DNA from: Campylobacter concisus ATCC 51562
GTDB taxonomy: Bacteria > Campylobacterota > Campylobacteria > Campylobacterales > Campylobacteraceae
Length of the DNA stretch: 64,000 nucleotides
Direction of reading: 5' to 3'
Assembly: GCF_000466745.1 (NCBI RefSeq)
Contig: NZ_ANNI01000003.1
Location: 124,001 to 188,000, forward strand
Under the pieces are notes generated by a model that worked only from the letters and a program-made list of their open reading frames with translations, ran no database searches and was not told where the DNA came from. Of the stretch, positions 42,762 through 51,875 are shown one piece after another. The stretch's first letter is position 1; every line of letters starts with the position of its first letter. A program made the position numbers and the translations under genes.

Positions 42762-44135
42762 CTATTTTAAAAAATTATCGTAAAACGAGCTAATAAAAAG
42801 CACCAAAATGATAAACGGCACGACGAATTTGATATACCAAAACCAGACATTTATTAGTTTTGTATGTTTTTCACTACCTTGCAAAATTTCTTTTTTTGCA
42901 TCATCTTTTAGCACCCAACCTACGAATATTGCACACCCAAATGAAGTAAATACAAAAAATATCGTTGCACTTATTGCATCATATGCATCAAAAATATTCT
43001 TACCAAAAATGCTTACGTGACTTAGTATGTTTGTAGCCATTAGCGAAGGTAAATTTCCTAAAACAAATATACCACCAAGGACCAAAAATATTGCTTTTTT
43101 GCGTTTTATCTTAAATTTTTCTTGAAGTGTTGTGATTATTACTTCATATATTGGTAGCGATGTCGTAAGTGCAGCGATCATTAATAGTGTAAAAAATGCA
43201 ACCGCGAAAAAACCACCAAATGGCATGTGAGAAAAAACAATTGGTAGCGATTTAAACACCAAACTTGGGCCACTATCTGGCGATACACCATAGCTAAAAA
43301 GAGAAGGGAAGATCATAAAGCCTGCAAGCACAGCGATTACCGTATTTAAAATGCCTGTAATGATAGAAATTTTAACCAAACCCTCATCCTTTTTCACAAA
43401 GCTAGAAAGCGTGATCATCACACCAAACCCAAGTGAAAGCGCAAAAAAGACTTGCCCCAAAACATCAACGAAAAGCTTTAAGTTTATCTTTGAAAAATTA
43501 GGCGTTAAGTAAAATTTTACGCCTTCTATTGCACCATCAAGTGTGATATTTTTAGCAATCATAATAAGCATTAAAATAAAAAGTAGTGGCATTAAAAATT
43601 TCGCTGATCGCTCGATACCACCGACCGCACCCTGTACCAAAATAGCGTAATTAACTAGCACAAAAACAAGCGTTGCAAAGCTGATAGCAAGTGGATTGCT
43701 TACGATATTTTGCTCATAAAACGCACTTGTCTCCTCAAAACTAACCACATGCGAGAGATCAAGCAAACCAAATGAAATTTGTGCGATGTAGTTTAGCACC
43801 CAGCCGCCAATAACCATATAGTAAGCCATGATGCCAAAAGCACCAACAAGTCCCATCCAGCCAACGATCTGCCATTTTTTGCTGATCTTTTTGCCATTTA
43901 TCGATCCACCAAAAGCATCCACGGCATTGCATTTTAGGCGTCTACCGATAGCATTTTCAACTAAAATCATCGGTATGCCAATCACGATCATAGCAATGCA
44001 AAACACGAGCACATAGGCACCGCCGCCGTTTTGCCCGACCAAATATGGAAAACGCCATGTCGCACCAAAGCCGACCGTAGCTCCTGCAACAGCTAAAATG
44101 TATGTGAGCCTTGAACTCCAAGATTTTCTATCCAT
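42762..44135 (-). CDS. Sodium-dependent transporter of the NSS (SNF) family
   Basis: A 457-residue transporter with about 11-12 helices. The N-terminal WSSRLTYILAVAGATVGFGA and WRFPYLVGQNGGGAYVLVF hold the sodium and substrate sites of the NSS family (LeuT-like). It co-transports an amino acid or related amine with Na+; the substrate is unknown. I choose the ATG at 44135, with AAAGG before it, because the frame upstream (21 more residues) lacks family features. Composition is AT-rich again, ending the GC-rich segment. Confidence 0.9.
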   Translation of the reverse strand: MDRKSWSSRLTYILAVAGATVGFGATWRFPYLVGQNGGGAYVLVFCIAMIVIGIPMILVENAIGRRLKCNAVDAFGGSINGKKISKKWQIVGWMGLVGAFGIMAYYMVIGGWVLNYIAQISFGLLDLSHVVSFEETSAFYEQNIVSNPLAISFATLVFVLVNYAILVQGAVGGIERSAKFLMPLLFILMLIMIAKNITLDGAIEGVKFYLTPNFSKINLKLFVDVLGQVFFALSLGFGVMITLSSFVKKDEGLVKISIITGILNTVIAVLAGFMIFPSLFSYGVSPDSGPSLVFKSLPIVFSHMPFGGFFAVAFFTLLMIAALTTSLPIYEVIITTLQEKFKIKRKKAIFLVLGGIFVLGNLPSLMATNILSHVSIFGKNIFDAYDAISATIFFVFTSFGCAIFVGWVLKDDAKKEILQGSEKHTKLINVWFWYIKFVVPFIILVLFISSFYDNFLK

Positions 44136-44315
44136 CTTTTTGCCTTTATGAAAAATAGGGATTATATAAAAAAATTGATTAAATTTTGCTAGCAGCAAGC
44201 GGTGTTAGGATGCAAGCTCAGTTTTTTATTAATTTTAAGAATTTTTACGAATAAATTTTCTTTCACGTTTTGCCTTTTCTGGACAATTTTAGACAACTGC
44301 TTAAAAATAAATTTA

Positions 44316-44756
44316 TTAGTGCAAAACGCCAAATTCCACATATCCCTCCATCGCAATAAACAATATCCAGCCCTCCTTGGGACTACAAAAATAGTGATGC
44401 TCTGGGATATTTTCAACTATAAATTTTAAAAAATCGCAAAAATACTCAGATGTAAATTTAACCTCTATGCTTGTTATATTGTCGCCGATGTAGCTTATCT
44501 CGCCACTTAAAATTTTACTTTTGATGCTTGGATTTGAGCTGAGAAATTTTTCAATGTCGGTAAAATTTTTATATTCAGCCGTTTTGTAACCTTTTAAATT
44601 TTGTAAAACTGGCTTTGAGCCAATGAAGGTCAAATTTTGTTCTATAAACTCCGCTCCATCATTACTCACGCACCACTTATTACTAAAATTTGATAAAAAA
44701 GTAAGCATCTCATCGCCAGCTGAGATAAAATTTGAAACTAAATTTTTCTGGCTCAT
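44316..44756 (-). CDS. Hypothetical protein, soluble
   Basis: A 146-residue protein with no signal peptide or membrane helix. It has an even mix of strands and helices (TFLSNFSNKWCVSNDGAEF, IKSKILSGEISYIGDNIT, EEIP-type HHYFCSPKEGWILF). An AGGAGACAA ribosome binding site supports it as a gene. It has no close same-strand partner: dnaQ lies about 105 bases upstream. I do not recognise it. Confidence 0.65.
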   Translation of the reverse strand: MSQKNLVSNFISAGDEMLTFLSNFSNKWCVSNDGAEFIEQNLTFIGSKPVLQNLKGYKTAEYKNFTDIEKFLSSNPSIKSKILSGEISYIGDNITSIEVKFTSEYFCDFLKFIVENIPEHHYFCSPKEGWILFIAMEGYVEFGVLH

Positions 44757-44862
44757 TTGTCTCCTTTTTTGTAAAATTTAGCAAACTGCCCACAATCTTT
44801 TAAAAACAAAGATCGCATAAAAATTAATGATTAAATTTAGGATTGTGGATAATTTTTTATTG

Positions 44863-45663
44863 CTAATTCGCACATAAAACTGGTTCAGGTTTTAGCTTCA
44901 CGCTTGGAGCTGTTTTGCTAAAGCTTATGAGATCCTCTGTCGTTTGGATACTAAAGGGTAGGCGCGTGAGACAAACTTTAAAAATTTCAGCTGCAGCTAT
45001 TGCGTCATTTAACGCTCTGTGGTGGGTATTGTTTATGCCAAGAAGCTCTTTTAGCGAGCCAAGTCCGTATTTTTGCGAAGCGATAGTGCGGCGGCTAAGA
45101 TCGATGGTGCAAAGCTTCCTATTTAGCAGCATACCAAGGCCGATCTCATTTAAGCTGTGAGAGATAAAGCCGTAGTCAAAATTTACATTATGAGCGATAA
45201 AGACGCTAGTTCCTAGAAATATTTTGAACCGCTCAAGCACGTTTAGCAAATTTGGCGCGCCAACTAAATCGCTCGCCTTTATGCCGGTTAGCTCGGTGAT
45301 ATTTTCAGGCACCACAGGAGCTGCTACAAAGCTTTCAAAGCGCCCTATCTCAATGCCATTTTTCATTTTTATCGCACCGATTTCAATGATCTGACCACTC
45401 GTCGTACCGCCAGTCGTTTCGATATCAACCACGCAAAATTCCTGCTCGCTAATATCTCTAAATCTCGTGCCAAGCTCGATCTCATTCTCTTCATTTCTAG
45501 TGATGTCAAGCCCAAGAGTTCGCCACATATCAAGATCGCGCACGTCAATGAGTGATGAAATTTCATCAATATCGCCAAATCTTAAAATAAACTCATGATA
45601 GCTTAAATTTTGCCTAGCTAAAATTTCTATGCTATTTTCTAAACGCTGTTTTTTTGGTTTCAA
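44863..45663 (-). CDS. dnaQ: DnaQ-type DEDDh 3'-5' exonuclease (DNA polymerase III epsilon family)
   Basis: A 266-residue protein. An N-terminal extension of about 70 residues precedes the exonuclease domain: FCVVDIETTGG (exo I, Asp and Glu), AHNVNFDYGFI (exo II) and HRALNDAIAAAEIF (exo III, His and Asp). The family proofreads DNA or trims nucleic acid ends; whether this is the replicative epsilon subunit is unproven. It overlaps rpe by 4 bases. The same pair occurs in C. jejuni from memory. Confidence 0.88.
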   Translation of the reverse strand: MKPKKQRLENSIEILARQNLSYHEFILRFGDIDEISSLIDVRDLDMWRTLGLDITRNEENEIELGTRFRDISEQEFCVVDIETTGGTTSGQIIEIGAIKMKNGIEIGRFESFVAAPVVPENITELTGIKASDLVGAPNLLNVLERFKIFLGTSVFIAHNVNFDYGFISHSLNEIGLGMLLNRKLCTIDLSRRTIASQKYGLGSLKELLGINNTHHRALNDAIAAAEIFKVCLTRLPFSIQTTEDLISFSKTAPSVKLKPEPVLCAN

Positions 45664-46307
45664 AACTCAAGCTTTATGGCGCGAATGGCTTGTTCGTAAG
45701 AATTTGACGAGAAGATGTAGTTGCCAGCCACCAAAATGTCAGCTCCAGCCTCTTCAAGTTCAGGCGCATTTAGTCCGTTTACGCCGCCATCTACTTCAAT
45801 CAGACACTTAGCGTTTTTTCGTTCTATCAGCTCTCTTAGCGCCCTTGTTTTTTCAAGCACGACTGGCATAAATTTCTGACCACCAAAGCCAGGATTTACA
45901 CTCATCAAAAGCACCATATCCACTTCATCTATGATATGCTCGATCGCACTAACTGGCGTGTGTGGATTTAGCACGATGCCAGGACTTACACCATTTTTTC
46001 TGATGTGATCGATGAGCCTTAATGGGTGCTTCTCTTCTTCGATGTGAAAGGTTAGAAATTTTGGCTTTAACGGCAAGAAAAGATCAGCAAAAAATGAGTT
46101 ATTCTCAACCATCAAATGTATATCAAGTGGCTTTGTAGCTGCTTTTACAACGGCATTTACCACGACTGGTCCGATGGTTAAATTTGGCACAAAATGTCCA
46201 TCCATAACATCAACATGCACCAGATCGCACCCAGCCTCGCAAATGGCTCTTATCTCAGCTGCCAAATTTCCAAAATCAGCCGATAAAATACTAGGTGCAA
46301 CGTACAT
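45660..46307 (-). CDS. rpe: Ribulose-phosphate 3-epimerase
   Basis: A 215-residue TIM barrel. Motifs APSILSADFGNLAAEI, HVDVMDGHFVPNLTIGP, DIHLMVEN and VNPGFGGQKF are canonical. It interconverts ribulose-5-phosphate and xylulose-5-phosphate in the pentose phosphate pathway. It is 9 bases after the STAS/CheX-like gene and overlaps dnaQ by 4 bases. Confidence 0.97.
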   Translation of the reverse strand: MYVAPSILSADFGNLAAEIRAICEAGCDLVHVDVMDGHFVPNLTIGPVVVNAVVKAATKPLDIHLMVENNSFFADLFLPLKPKFLTFHIEEEKHPLRLIDHIRKNGVSPGIVLNPHTPVSAIEHIIDEVDMVLLMSVNPGFGGQKFMPVVLEKTRALRELIERKNAKCLIEVDGGVNGLNAPELEEAGADILVAGNYIFSSNSYEQAIRAIKLEF

Positions 46308-46316
46308 TTCTTCTCC

Positions 46317-47690
46317 TTACTTGGTTACAAATACAAAGCCTATTTCGTCATCTTTTACATCTAATCTATTCATGATGCCTACACTATTGTGATCAAAAAA
46401 AACATCATCGGATAAAATTTTAGGCAAGCTGACTTTTATTTTTATGCCTTTTTGCCAAAGATGAGTCAAAAATTTATCTGTAATGATACTAAAAATTTGA
46501 GAATATCCACTTAAATAATCATTTGAATCATCGCCTTCAGGCATAAAAATAGAGCAAATTTTGTCTAATTTATCTTTTTTTACTCCAAATAGCACTCTTG
46601 CGTAAATATCACCATAATACTGAACACAAATACGCAAGTAATCGCACTCATTCTCCATATCAAGCGCACTAACTTTGGTATCAACGCACAAAATTTCTTC
46701 TTCTGCTAACTGTGAGATAATTTTGCTCGCAATTTGCGTCACATAAGATGAAATTTGAGCAACGCTCTTGTTGATATCTACTGGCTCTGCATCAAACTCT
46801 CTTTTTTTAAGATAAAAAATAGTGTCGTCTTTGTAAAAGTCATTTAAATTTTTATAGATAAATATATTTGCATCTTTAAGATACGTTACTAATTCAATAG
46901 ATAAATTTGATTCGTTTATGCCACAAAGCGAAATAAATGCACCTGATCTTTTGCTAATGCTAGCAAGTTTGATTAGAAATTTTGCACCTCTTATATTTAA
47001 AGCACCAGAAATATTTACCCATAAAAGAAAAAATTTATATCCGATTTTTAGCATAATATCATGAGCTGACATATCAAAATCTTCAATAAAATCTGAGTCC
47101 ATAAAACTTTTTATGGCATAAATAACGACACCATCTTTTATAAAAGTATCTATCTGATTTTGTCTTAATCTTACATGATTTAGCTGCGACACTGTATAAC
47201 TATATAAATTCTTTTTTTTATTAAACTCGATCGCATCTCTAGCCTCAACCACATCAAATGAGCGATTTTTGAGATAATTAGCTAAATAGTGCTTGTACTG
47301 CTCAGTTGAGTTATAAATGAAAACTTTGTCATTTGCATTGTTTAGAAATTTATTTAAAAACAAGCTTGCAATATTTTCACTTTCAAACATTGAAATATTT
47401 AAAATATTCTTAACTGTTCTCATCATCAATTCATAAAAAATTTCATTGTAATCGCAAATCGCAAATACCACGCCAAGCTTTTGCGCTTCTTCGCTTAAAT
47501 TTTCAATTACTCTACCAAGCCAAATAGGGCTAAAAAATGTAACATTTTTTAGTGAAAGCAGTATAGCACTGATATCACGCGATGAAATTTGGTTTATATA
47601 TTTTTCACTTAATTTTAATGTAACATTCTCTGCTTCCAAAAAACCAAAAGGCCTTATAATTACCATAGAACCATTAAAAGTTAATTTCAT
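46317..47690 (-). CDS. Unrecognised signalling-like protein: two STAS-like domains and a CheX-like end
   Basis: A 457-residue soluble protein. Residues about 1-110 read like a STAS domain (ISAILLSLKNVTFFSPIWLG). Residues about 185-290 form a second one (FFLLWVNISGALNIRGAKFL, then SGAFISLCGINESN). The last 130 residues resemble the CheX/CheC fold (YLRICVQYYGDIYARVLFGV, then KGIKIKVSLPKIL), though the ExxN phosphatase motif is not seen. Domain calls are by eye only. Its start overlaps the HDOD-like gene by 4 bases, so they are translationally coupled. A role in chemotaxis or surface regulation is a guess. Confidence 0.6.
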   Translation of the reverse strand: MKLTFNGSMVIIRPFGFLEAENVTLKLSEKYINQISSRDISAILLSLKNVTFFSPIWLGRVIENLSEEAQKLGVVFAICDYNEIFYELMMRTVKNILNISMFESENIASLFLNKFLNNANDKVFIYNSTEQYKHYLANYLKNRSFDVVEARDAIEFNKKKNLYSYTVSQLNHVRLRQNQIDTFIKDGVVIYAIKSFMDSDFIEDFDMSAHDIMLKIGYKFFLLWVNISGALNIRGAKFLIKLASISKRSGAFISLCGINESNLSIELVTYLKDANIFIYKNLNDFYKDDTIFYLKKREFDAEPVDINKSVAQISSYVTQIASKIISQLAEEEILCVDTKVSALDMENECDYLRICVQYYGDIYARVLFGVKKDKLDKICSIFMPEGDDSNDYLSGYSQIFSIITDKFLTHLWQKGIKIKVSLPKILSDDVFFDHNSVGIMNRLDVKDDEIGFVFVTK

Positions 47691-48433
47691 TTTTGTAGAG
47701 CTTTTTTAATAAATATAATGGTTTGCATCTCTGGATAAACATTGATATCTAAAATTTTATCAACTCCAAAATCATAAAATTCAGGCCTGCTGGACTCATA
47801 AGAGAGCAAAATCTCAAAAAAGCAAAGCATCTCTTTATCAATCTTGCTTAATGATTGTTTATTCATATTCATTGCTTTTAAAAAAATATCCCAAAGACTA
47901 AAGCCATATTTTTTTTGCAAAATTTCATTATAGCTTACATCAGAATACAAAATAACATCTGACATGCAAGATGGAAATTTCGAAAATAAATTCTCACACA
48001 CTATAATACAGGCTATAGAATACGGAGCAAGTGATAAATAGTTGTAGCGTTTTTCTTTAAAAGAATTTAATACCTTTAGCCAATCTGATAAAATTTTAGC
48101 ATTAAGCTCGATCAAATCGACGATTTTAAAATTAAATACCTTATAAATTTTTGGGGATTTTAAAAATATAAAATAAGAAAGCACTATTGCTCTAAAAGTA
48201 TCAATGCCAAGCATATTTGCTATTACTACCAAATCGTTGCCATCATAAGGAATATCAAATTTTGCACGTTTAAAAATGGAGCTAAAATAAGTTTTAAAAG
48301 ATGCTATATTTTGCAAAGTAGTAACTGCCTCAGTTACATTACCAGCTAACAAAAAGTGCTCGATCTTTTCAAAAAGAGTTGGCATCTGTAAAACAAAATC
48401 AACATTTTTTTCGATCAACTCTTTACTAAGCAT
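47687..48433 (-). CDS. HDOD-like helical protein
   Basis: A 248-residue, mostly helical protein. The stretch DLVVIANMLGIDTFRAIVLS (about 67-86), after ALQ-rich helices, resembles the HDOD signature (AI..LG...L..LVL). The HD metal motif is not present, as expected for HDOD. HDOD proteins occur in two-component and c-di-GMP signalling. It begins the two-gene unit with the STAS/CheX-like gene and is divergent from rpmB. Confidence 0.6.
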   Translation of the reverse strand: MLSKELIEKNVDFVLQMPTLFEKIEHFLLAGNVTEAVTTLQNIASFKTYFSSIFKRAKFDIPYDGNDLVVIANMLGIDTFRAIVLSYFIFLKSPKIYKVFNFKIVDLIELNAKILSDWLKVLNSFKEKRYNYLSLAPYSIACIIVCENLFSKFPSCMSDVILYSDVSYNEILQKKYGFSLWDIFLKAMNMNKQSLSKIDKEMLCFFEILLSYESSRPEFYDFGVDKILDINVYPEMQTIIFIKKALQK

Positions 48434-48571
48434 TTTGCATCACTCAAGATTTCTAAATATTTTTGCTATTTATAATTTTATAGACAAAGGTGTTATTTTA
48501 TCTAGATTATTAATAAAAATCAATTCTTTTAAAAAAGAATCTATTTAAGCATTACTTTTGTTTGTTTTAGA

Positions 48572-48577
48572 TAAAAT
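48572..48577 (+). promoter_or_regulatory. -10 box of rpmB
   Basis: TAAAAT, preceded by a GA, 31 bases before the rpmB ATG (48609), with AAGGAAA as ribosome binding site at about 48599-48605. It lies in the 175-base divergent region with the HDOD-like gene, which otherwise holds nothing I can name. Confidence 0.4.
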
Positions 48578-48608
48578 CAGCAGAAATTTTTGTTTATAAG
48601 GAAAAAAA

Positions 48609-48800
48609 ATGTCAAAAAGATGTGCGATAACAGGCAAAGGACCGATGATAGGCAACAATGTGAGCCACGCTAACAATAAAACTAAAAGAAGATTCTTGCC
48701 AAATCTTAGAACGATTCGTGTTACACTAGAAGATGGTACTACAAGAAAGATAAAAGTTGCTGCTTCTACTCTAAGAACGATGAAAAAACAATCAAACTAA
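48609..48800 (+). CDS. rpmB: Ribosomal protein L28
   Basis: A 63-residue bL28 of normal length: [20 protein letters not shown], then [15 protein letters not shown]. It lacks the CxxC pairs that some L28 forms use for zinc. The potassium channel gene follows after 23 bases and may be co-transcribed. Confidence 0.97.
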   Translation: MSKRCAITGKGPMIGNNVSHANNKTKRRFLPNLRTIRVTLEDGTTRKIKVAASTLRTMKKQSN

Positions 48801-48823
48801 GAATATAAAATGAAGAGGAATTT

Positions 48824-49954
48824 ATGTCTTTTCTCTCAAGACTTTTAAAATTCCTCAACTGGTCAAACTCTACAAAACCAGAAATAAGCCTAGATACTGA
48901 GCTTTATGAACAATTAAAACCTTTTAGATTTCCACTAATTTCAGTCGTATTACTGTTACTTTTTGGAACATTAGGTTATGTCTTAATAGATAATTTCTCG
49001 CTAATAGATGCCTTTTACCAAGCTGGCATGACTTTTACAACAGTTGGTTTTACCGAAGTTGCTCCAATAACTCCAAAGGGCAGAATTTTTACTATCACTT
49101 TTATACTTATTGGTTTTATTATATTTACACTATCGATTGGTATTGTGGTTGAGGTTTTAAAAAGAGGTACATTAATTAGCATTTTAAAGGAACGACGCAT
49201 GCTTTATAGGATCGCAAGACTAAAGAATCACTTCGTTATTTGTTATCACAATCTATACACAATCGAACTTAGTGCTCAATTTCGCGAAAATCATATACCT
49301 TTTGTAGTGGTCGATGATAGAGAAGATATCGCAGAGCTAGCTCAAATTTATAAATATCCATATTTCATAAAGGCTCAGCCACATACACAAATTGCCTTTT
49401 TAAAAACACATCTATCAAGCGCAAAAGGACTTATAACTCTTAGCTCAAATATTGCTGATAATATCGCCCTTATAGCATCTGTAAGACTTTATGAAAAAGA
49501 GATAGGTCGCAGAAAGCCTTATCATATCATCACAAATGCAGAGACAGAAGACGATACGCAAAGATTAAAAAAATTAGGTGCTGACAATGTAGTAAGCCCA
49601 TCTCGCTTAGTCGCGCAGCGGTTAAGTGCCATGAGCGTAAGGCCAGACATGGAAAATTTATTAGAGCAGTTTTTGTATACAAAAAATTCACCTATCGATA
49701 TAGAAGAAATTCTTGTTCCTGATTACTCTTGGATAAGATTTAAAAGACTAAAAGAGACTCATCTACGAAATATCACTAATGCGGACATAGTAGGCATTAG
49801 AGATATAAATAATAATTTTGTGCCAATGCCAAATGGTGACACATTAGTGGGGACAGGATCAAAGCTTTTAGTTATCGGTACCGTTGATGGAATACGTCTA
49901 ACCAAGCGTGTTGTAAAAAGCAAACACAAACCTGAAGAATTTAAATACGTATAA
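48824..49954 (+). CDS. Two-helix potassium channel with RCK domain lacking the nucleotide-binding glycines
   Basis: A 376-residue channel subunit: helices at about 37-57 and 88-110 flank a pore loop with TTVGFTEV (selectivity filter TVGF, 73-76). A cytoplasmic RCK/TrkA-N domain follows (about 134-260), then a TrkA-C domain (about 290-365). In the RCK domain the usual GxGxxG is CYHNLYT (140-146), so NAD or ATP binding there is doubtful. Potassium channel of the Kch type; the ligand is unknown. Ribosome binding site AGAGGAA. Confidence 0.85.
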   Translation: MSFLSRLLKFLNWSNSTKPEISLDTELYEQLKPFRFPLISVVLLLLFGTLGYVLIDNFSLIDAFYQAGMTFTTVGFTEVAPITPKGRIFTITFILIGFIIFTLSIGIVVEVLKRGTLISILKERRMLYRIARLKNHFVICYHNLYTIELSAQFRENHIPFVVVDDREDIAELAQIYKYPYFIKAQPHTQIAFLKTHLSSAKGLITLSSNIADNIALIASVRLYEKEIGRRKPYHIITNAETEDDTQRLKKLGADNVVSPSRLVAQRLSAMSVRPDMENLLEQFLYTKNSPIDIEEILVPDYSWIRFKRLKETHLRNITNADIVGIRDINNNFVPMPNGDTLVGTGSKLLVIGTVDGIRLTKRVVKSKHKPEEFKYV

Positions 49955-50069
49955 AATAAATTTTTCTACTCACTCTTTTTAAAAATTTAAGCAATAGCTT
50001 GGTACCTTTTTTATATCCAAGCATTTACAAAGTCTTGATAAAATTTCTCAAAATTTTATAGGAGACGAT

Positions 50070-50270
50070 ATGTTACATGAATATACAGACCTTATAAATG
50101 AGCTAAAGAAAACCGATGCTCGTTTTGCTGCTCTTTGCAAAAAACATGATGAGCTAAATAAAAAAATAGACGACAATCTAGCAAAACCATCTGAAATTGA
50201 TAATTTAAAAAAAGAGAAGTTAAAACTAAAAGACGAAATTTATGCTCAAATTTTAAAGCATAAAAAGTAA
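50070..50270 (+). CDS. DUF465/YdcH-type small coiled-coil protein
   Basis: A 66-residue, almost entirely helical protein: ELKKTDARFAALCKKHDELN, then a charged second helix ending YAQILKHKK. It matches DUF465 (YdcH, SlyX-like). Function unknown. AGGAGA precedes the ATG by 7 bases, and GATAAAAT about 30 bases upstream is a possible -10. Confidence 0.85.
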   Translation: MLHEYTDLINELKKTDARFAALCKKHDELNKKIDDNLAKPSEIDNLKKEKLKLKDEIYAQILKHKK

Positions 50271-50278
50271 GAATAAAT

Positions 50279-50303
50279 TTATCTAATCTTTAAGGTTAGA
50301 TAA
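50279..50303. terminator. Bidirectional hairpin between the DUF465 gene and cysE
   Basis: TTATCTAA / TTAGATAA with a 9-base loop (extended by C-G and a wobble pair). The right arm includes the cysE stop codon. It sits between convergent genes. Confidence 0.6.
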
Positions 50304-50847
50304 TAAACTCTGGTTCAAATTTTGTCCCATTTACTCGAACTATTCTTGCTGGTATACCAACGACTGTCGCGTTTGCTGGGACATTTTTTAGCACGACCGA
50401 GTTTGCGCCGATCTTGGCATTTTCACCGATCGTTATGGCACCTAGTATCTTTGAGCCAGCTGCGATAGTCACACCATTTTTTACAGTCGGATGTCTTTTG
50501 CCACACTCTTTTCCGGTGCCTCCAAGTGTTACTTGATGATACATCATTACATCATCGCCTATCTCAGCTGTCTCACCGATAACCACACCCATACCATGAT
50601 CTATGAAAAATCTCTTGCCGATCTTTGCTCCAGGATGGATCTCGATGCCCGTTAAAAATCTTGCAATTTGCGAGATGAGCCTAGCTAGAAAAAAATGCCC
50701 TTTTTTATATAAAAAATGAGAAATTTTATGAAACAAAACCGCATGAATACCAGGAGTGTTTATAAGTATTGCCAAAAAGCAACACTTATGTACTGATGGG
50801 TCTTTTTCACGAACAGTTTGAACTAGCTCCTTCAGACTCTCCCACAT
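50296..50847 (-). CDS. cysE: Serine O-acetyltransferase CysE
   Basis: A 183-residue left-handed beta-helix enzyme. The core is [20 protein letters not shown], then [20 protein letters not shown] and [12 protein letters not shown]. It acetylates serine for cysteine synthesis and binds the CysK C-terminus. It is shorter than E. coli CysE (273), lacking part of the N-terminal helical domain, which is common for this type. It lies 4 bases after cysK on the same strand. Confidence 0.95.
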   Translation of the reverse strand: MWESLKELVQTVREKDPSVHKCCFLAILINTPGIHAVLFHKISHFLYKKGHFFLARLISQIARFLTGIEIHPGAKIGKRFFIDHGMGVVIGETAEIGDDVMMYHQVTLGGTGKECGKRHPTVKNGVTIAAGSKILGAITIGENAKIGANSVVLKNVPANATVVGIPARIVRVNGTKFEPEFII

Positions 50848-50851
50848 ATTT

Positions 50852-51757
50852 TTATGCTCCGTAAAGCTCTGTGCTTAAGTATCTTTCGCCATTATCTGGA
50901 GCTATGAAAAGTACTTTTTTGCCAGCACCAAGTCTTTTAGCTACTCTTTTTGCAGCAACGTAAGCAGCACCACCACTTATACCTATCATGAGTCCATCAC
51001 TTTTAGCGATCGCTCTAGCTGCATTTAGTGCGTCATCGTTGCTTACTTTTTCTACCTCGCTAACTAAGCTCATATTCATAGTATTTGGTAAAAATCCGGC
51101 TCCAATGCCTTGAATTTTATGCGGTCCTGGGTTGCCACCACTTAAAACCGGCGATGCTTCAGGCTCAACTGCGATGATCTTAGTGTCATAGCCCTTTTCT
51201 TTTAAAATTTTTGCTACGCCACTTATTGTGCCACCTGTACCAACACCAGCTACAAATGCATCAAGCTTACTAAAATCAGCCACAATTTCAGCTGCTGTTG
51301 TTAGTTCGTGAGCTTGTGGGTTATACTTGTTTTCAAACTGGCTTAGCATTACGTGATTTGGTTGAGCTGATAGTTCTGTAGCTCTTGCGATCGCTGCTTT
51401 CATGCCACCAGACGCAGGAGTAAGCTCAAGCTGTGCACCATAAGCAGCTACGATCTTACGTCTTTCGATACTCATGCTCTCTGGCATGCAAAGTATCACT
51501 TTAAAACCAAGTGCAGCACCGCACATCGCTACACCAATGCCAGTATTTCCGCTCGTTGGCTCAACGATAGTATCACCATGTTTTAGCGTACCGTCAGCTA
51601 GCATCTTAGTTATCATATTAAATGCAATCCTATCTTTTACAGAGCCACCTGGGTTAAAAAACTCTAGTTTTACGTAAATTTCGGCTTCATCAGCACCTGT
51701 TTTTATCTTTACAATAGGTGTATTACCAATCGTTTTAACGATGTTATCGTAAATCAT
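50852..51757 (-). CDS. cysK: O-acetylserine sulfhydrylase (cysteine synthase A)
   Basis: A 301-residue PLP enzyme. [14 protein letters not shown] contains the PLP lysine, and [14 protein letters not shown] the phosphate loop; [16 protein letters not shown] follows. It makes cysteine from O-acetylserine and sulfide. I choose the ATG at 51757 over the GTG one codon upstream because AGGAGG lies 4 bases before the ATG and only 1 base before the GTG. It precedes cysE in the same unit. Confidence 0.96.
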   Translation of the reverse strand: MIYDNIVKTIGNTPIVKIKTGADEAEIYVKLEFFNPGGSVKDRIAFNMITKMLADGTLKHGDTIVEPTSGNTGIGVAMCGAALGFKVILCMPESMSIERRKIVAAYGAQLELTPASGGMKAAIARATELSAQPNHVMLSQFENKYNPQAHELTTAAEIVADFSKLDAFVAGVGTGGTISGVAKILKEKGYDTKIIAVEPEASPVLSGGNPGPHKIQGIGAGFLPNTMNMSLVSEVEKVSNDDALNAARAIAKSDGLMIGISGGAAYVAAKRVAKRLGAGKKVLFIAPDNGERYLSTELYGA

Positions 51758-51875
51758 CACTCCTCCTAAACTAAATAAGATAAATTTTGTGTAAATTTAG
51801 CACAGAATTTTAAAATAGACTATAAAAAGCCCCGATATTTGGCAAATTTATAAATAGTTGTTACATATTAGTAGT

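Noticed and set aside
44136-44198. Longer N-terminus (21 residues) for the NSS transporter
   Set aside because: The added residues are not conserved-looking and the internal ATG at 44135 has a good AAAGG site directly upstream.
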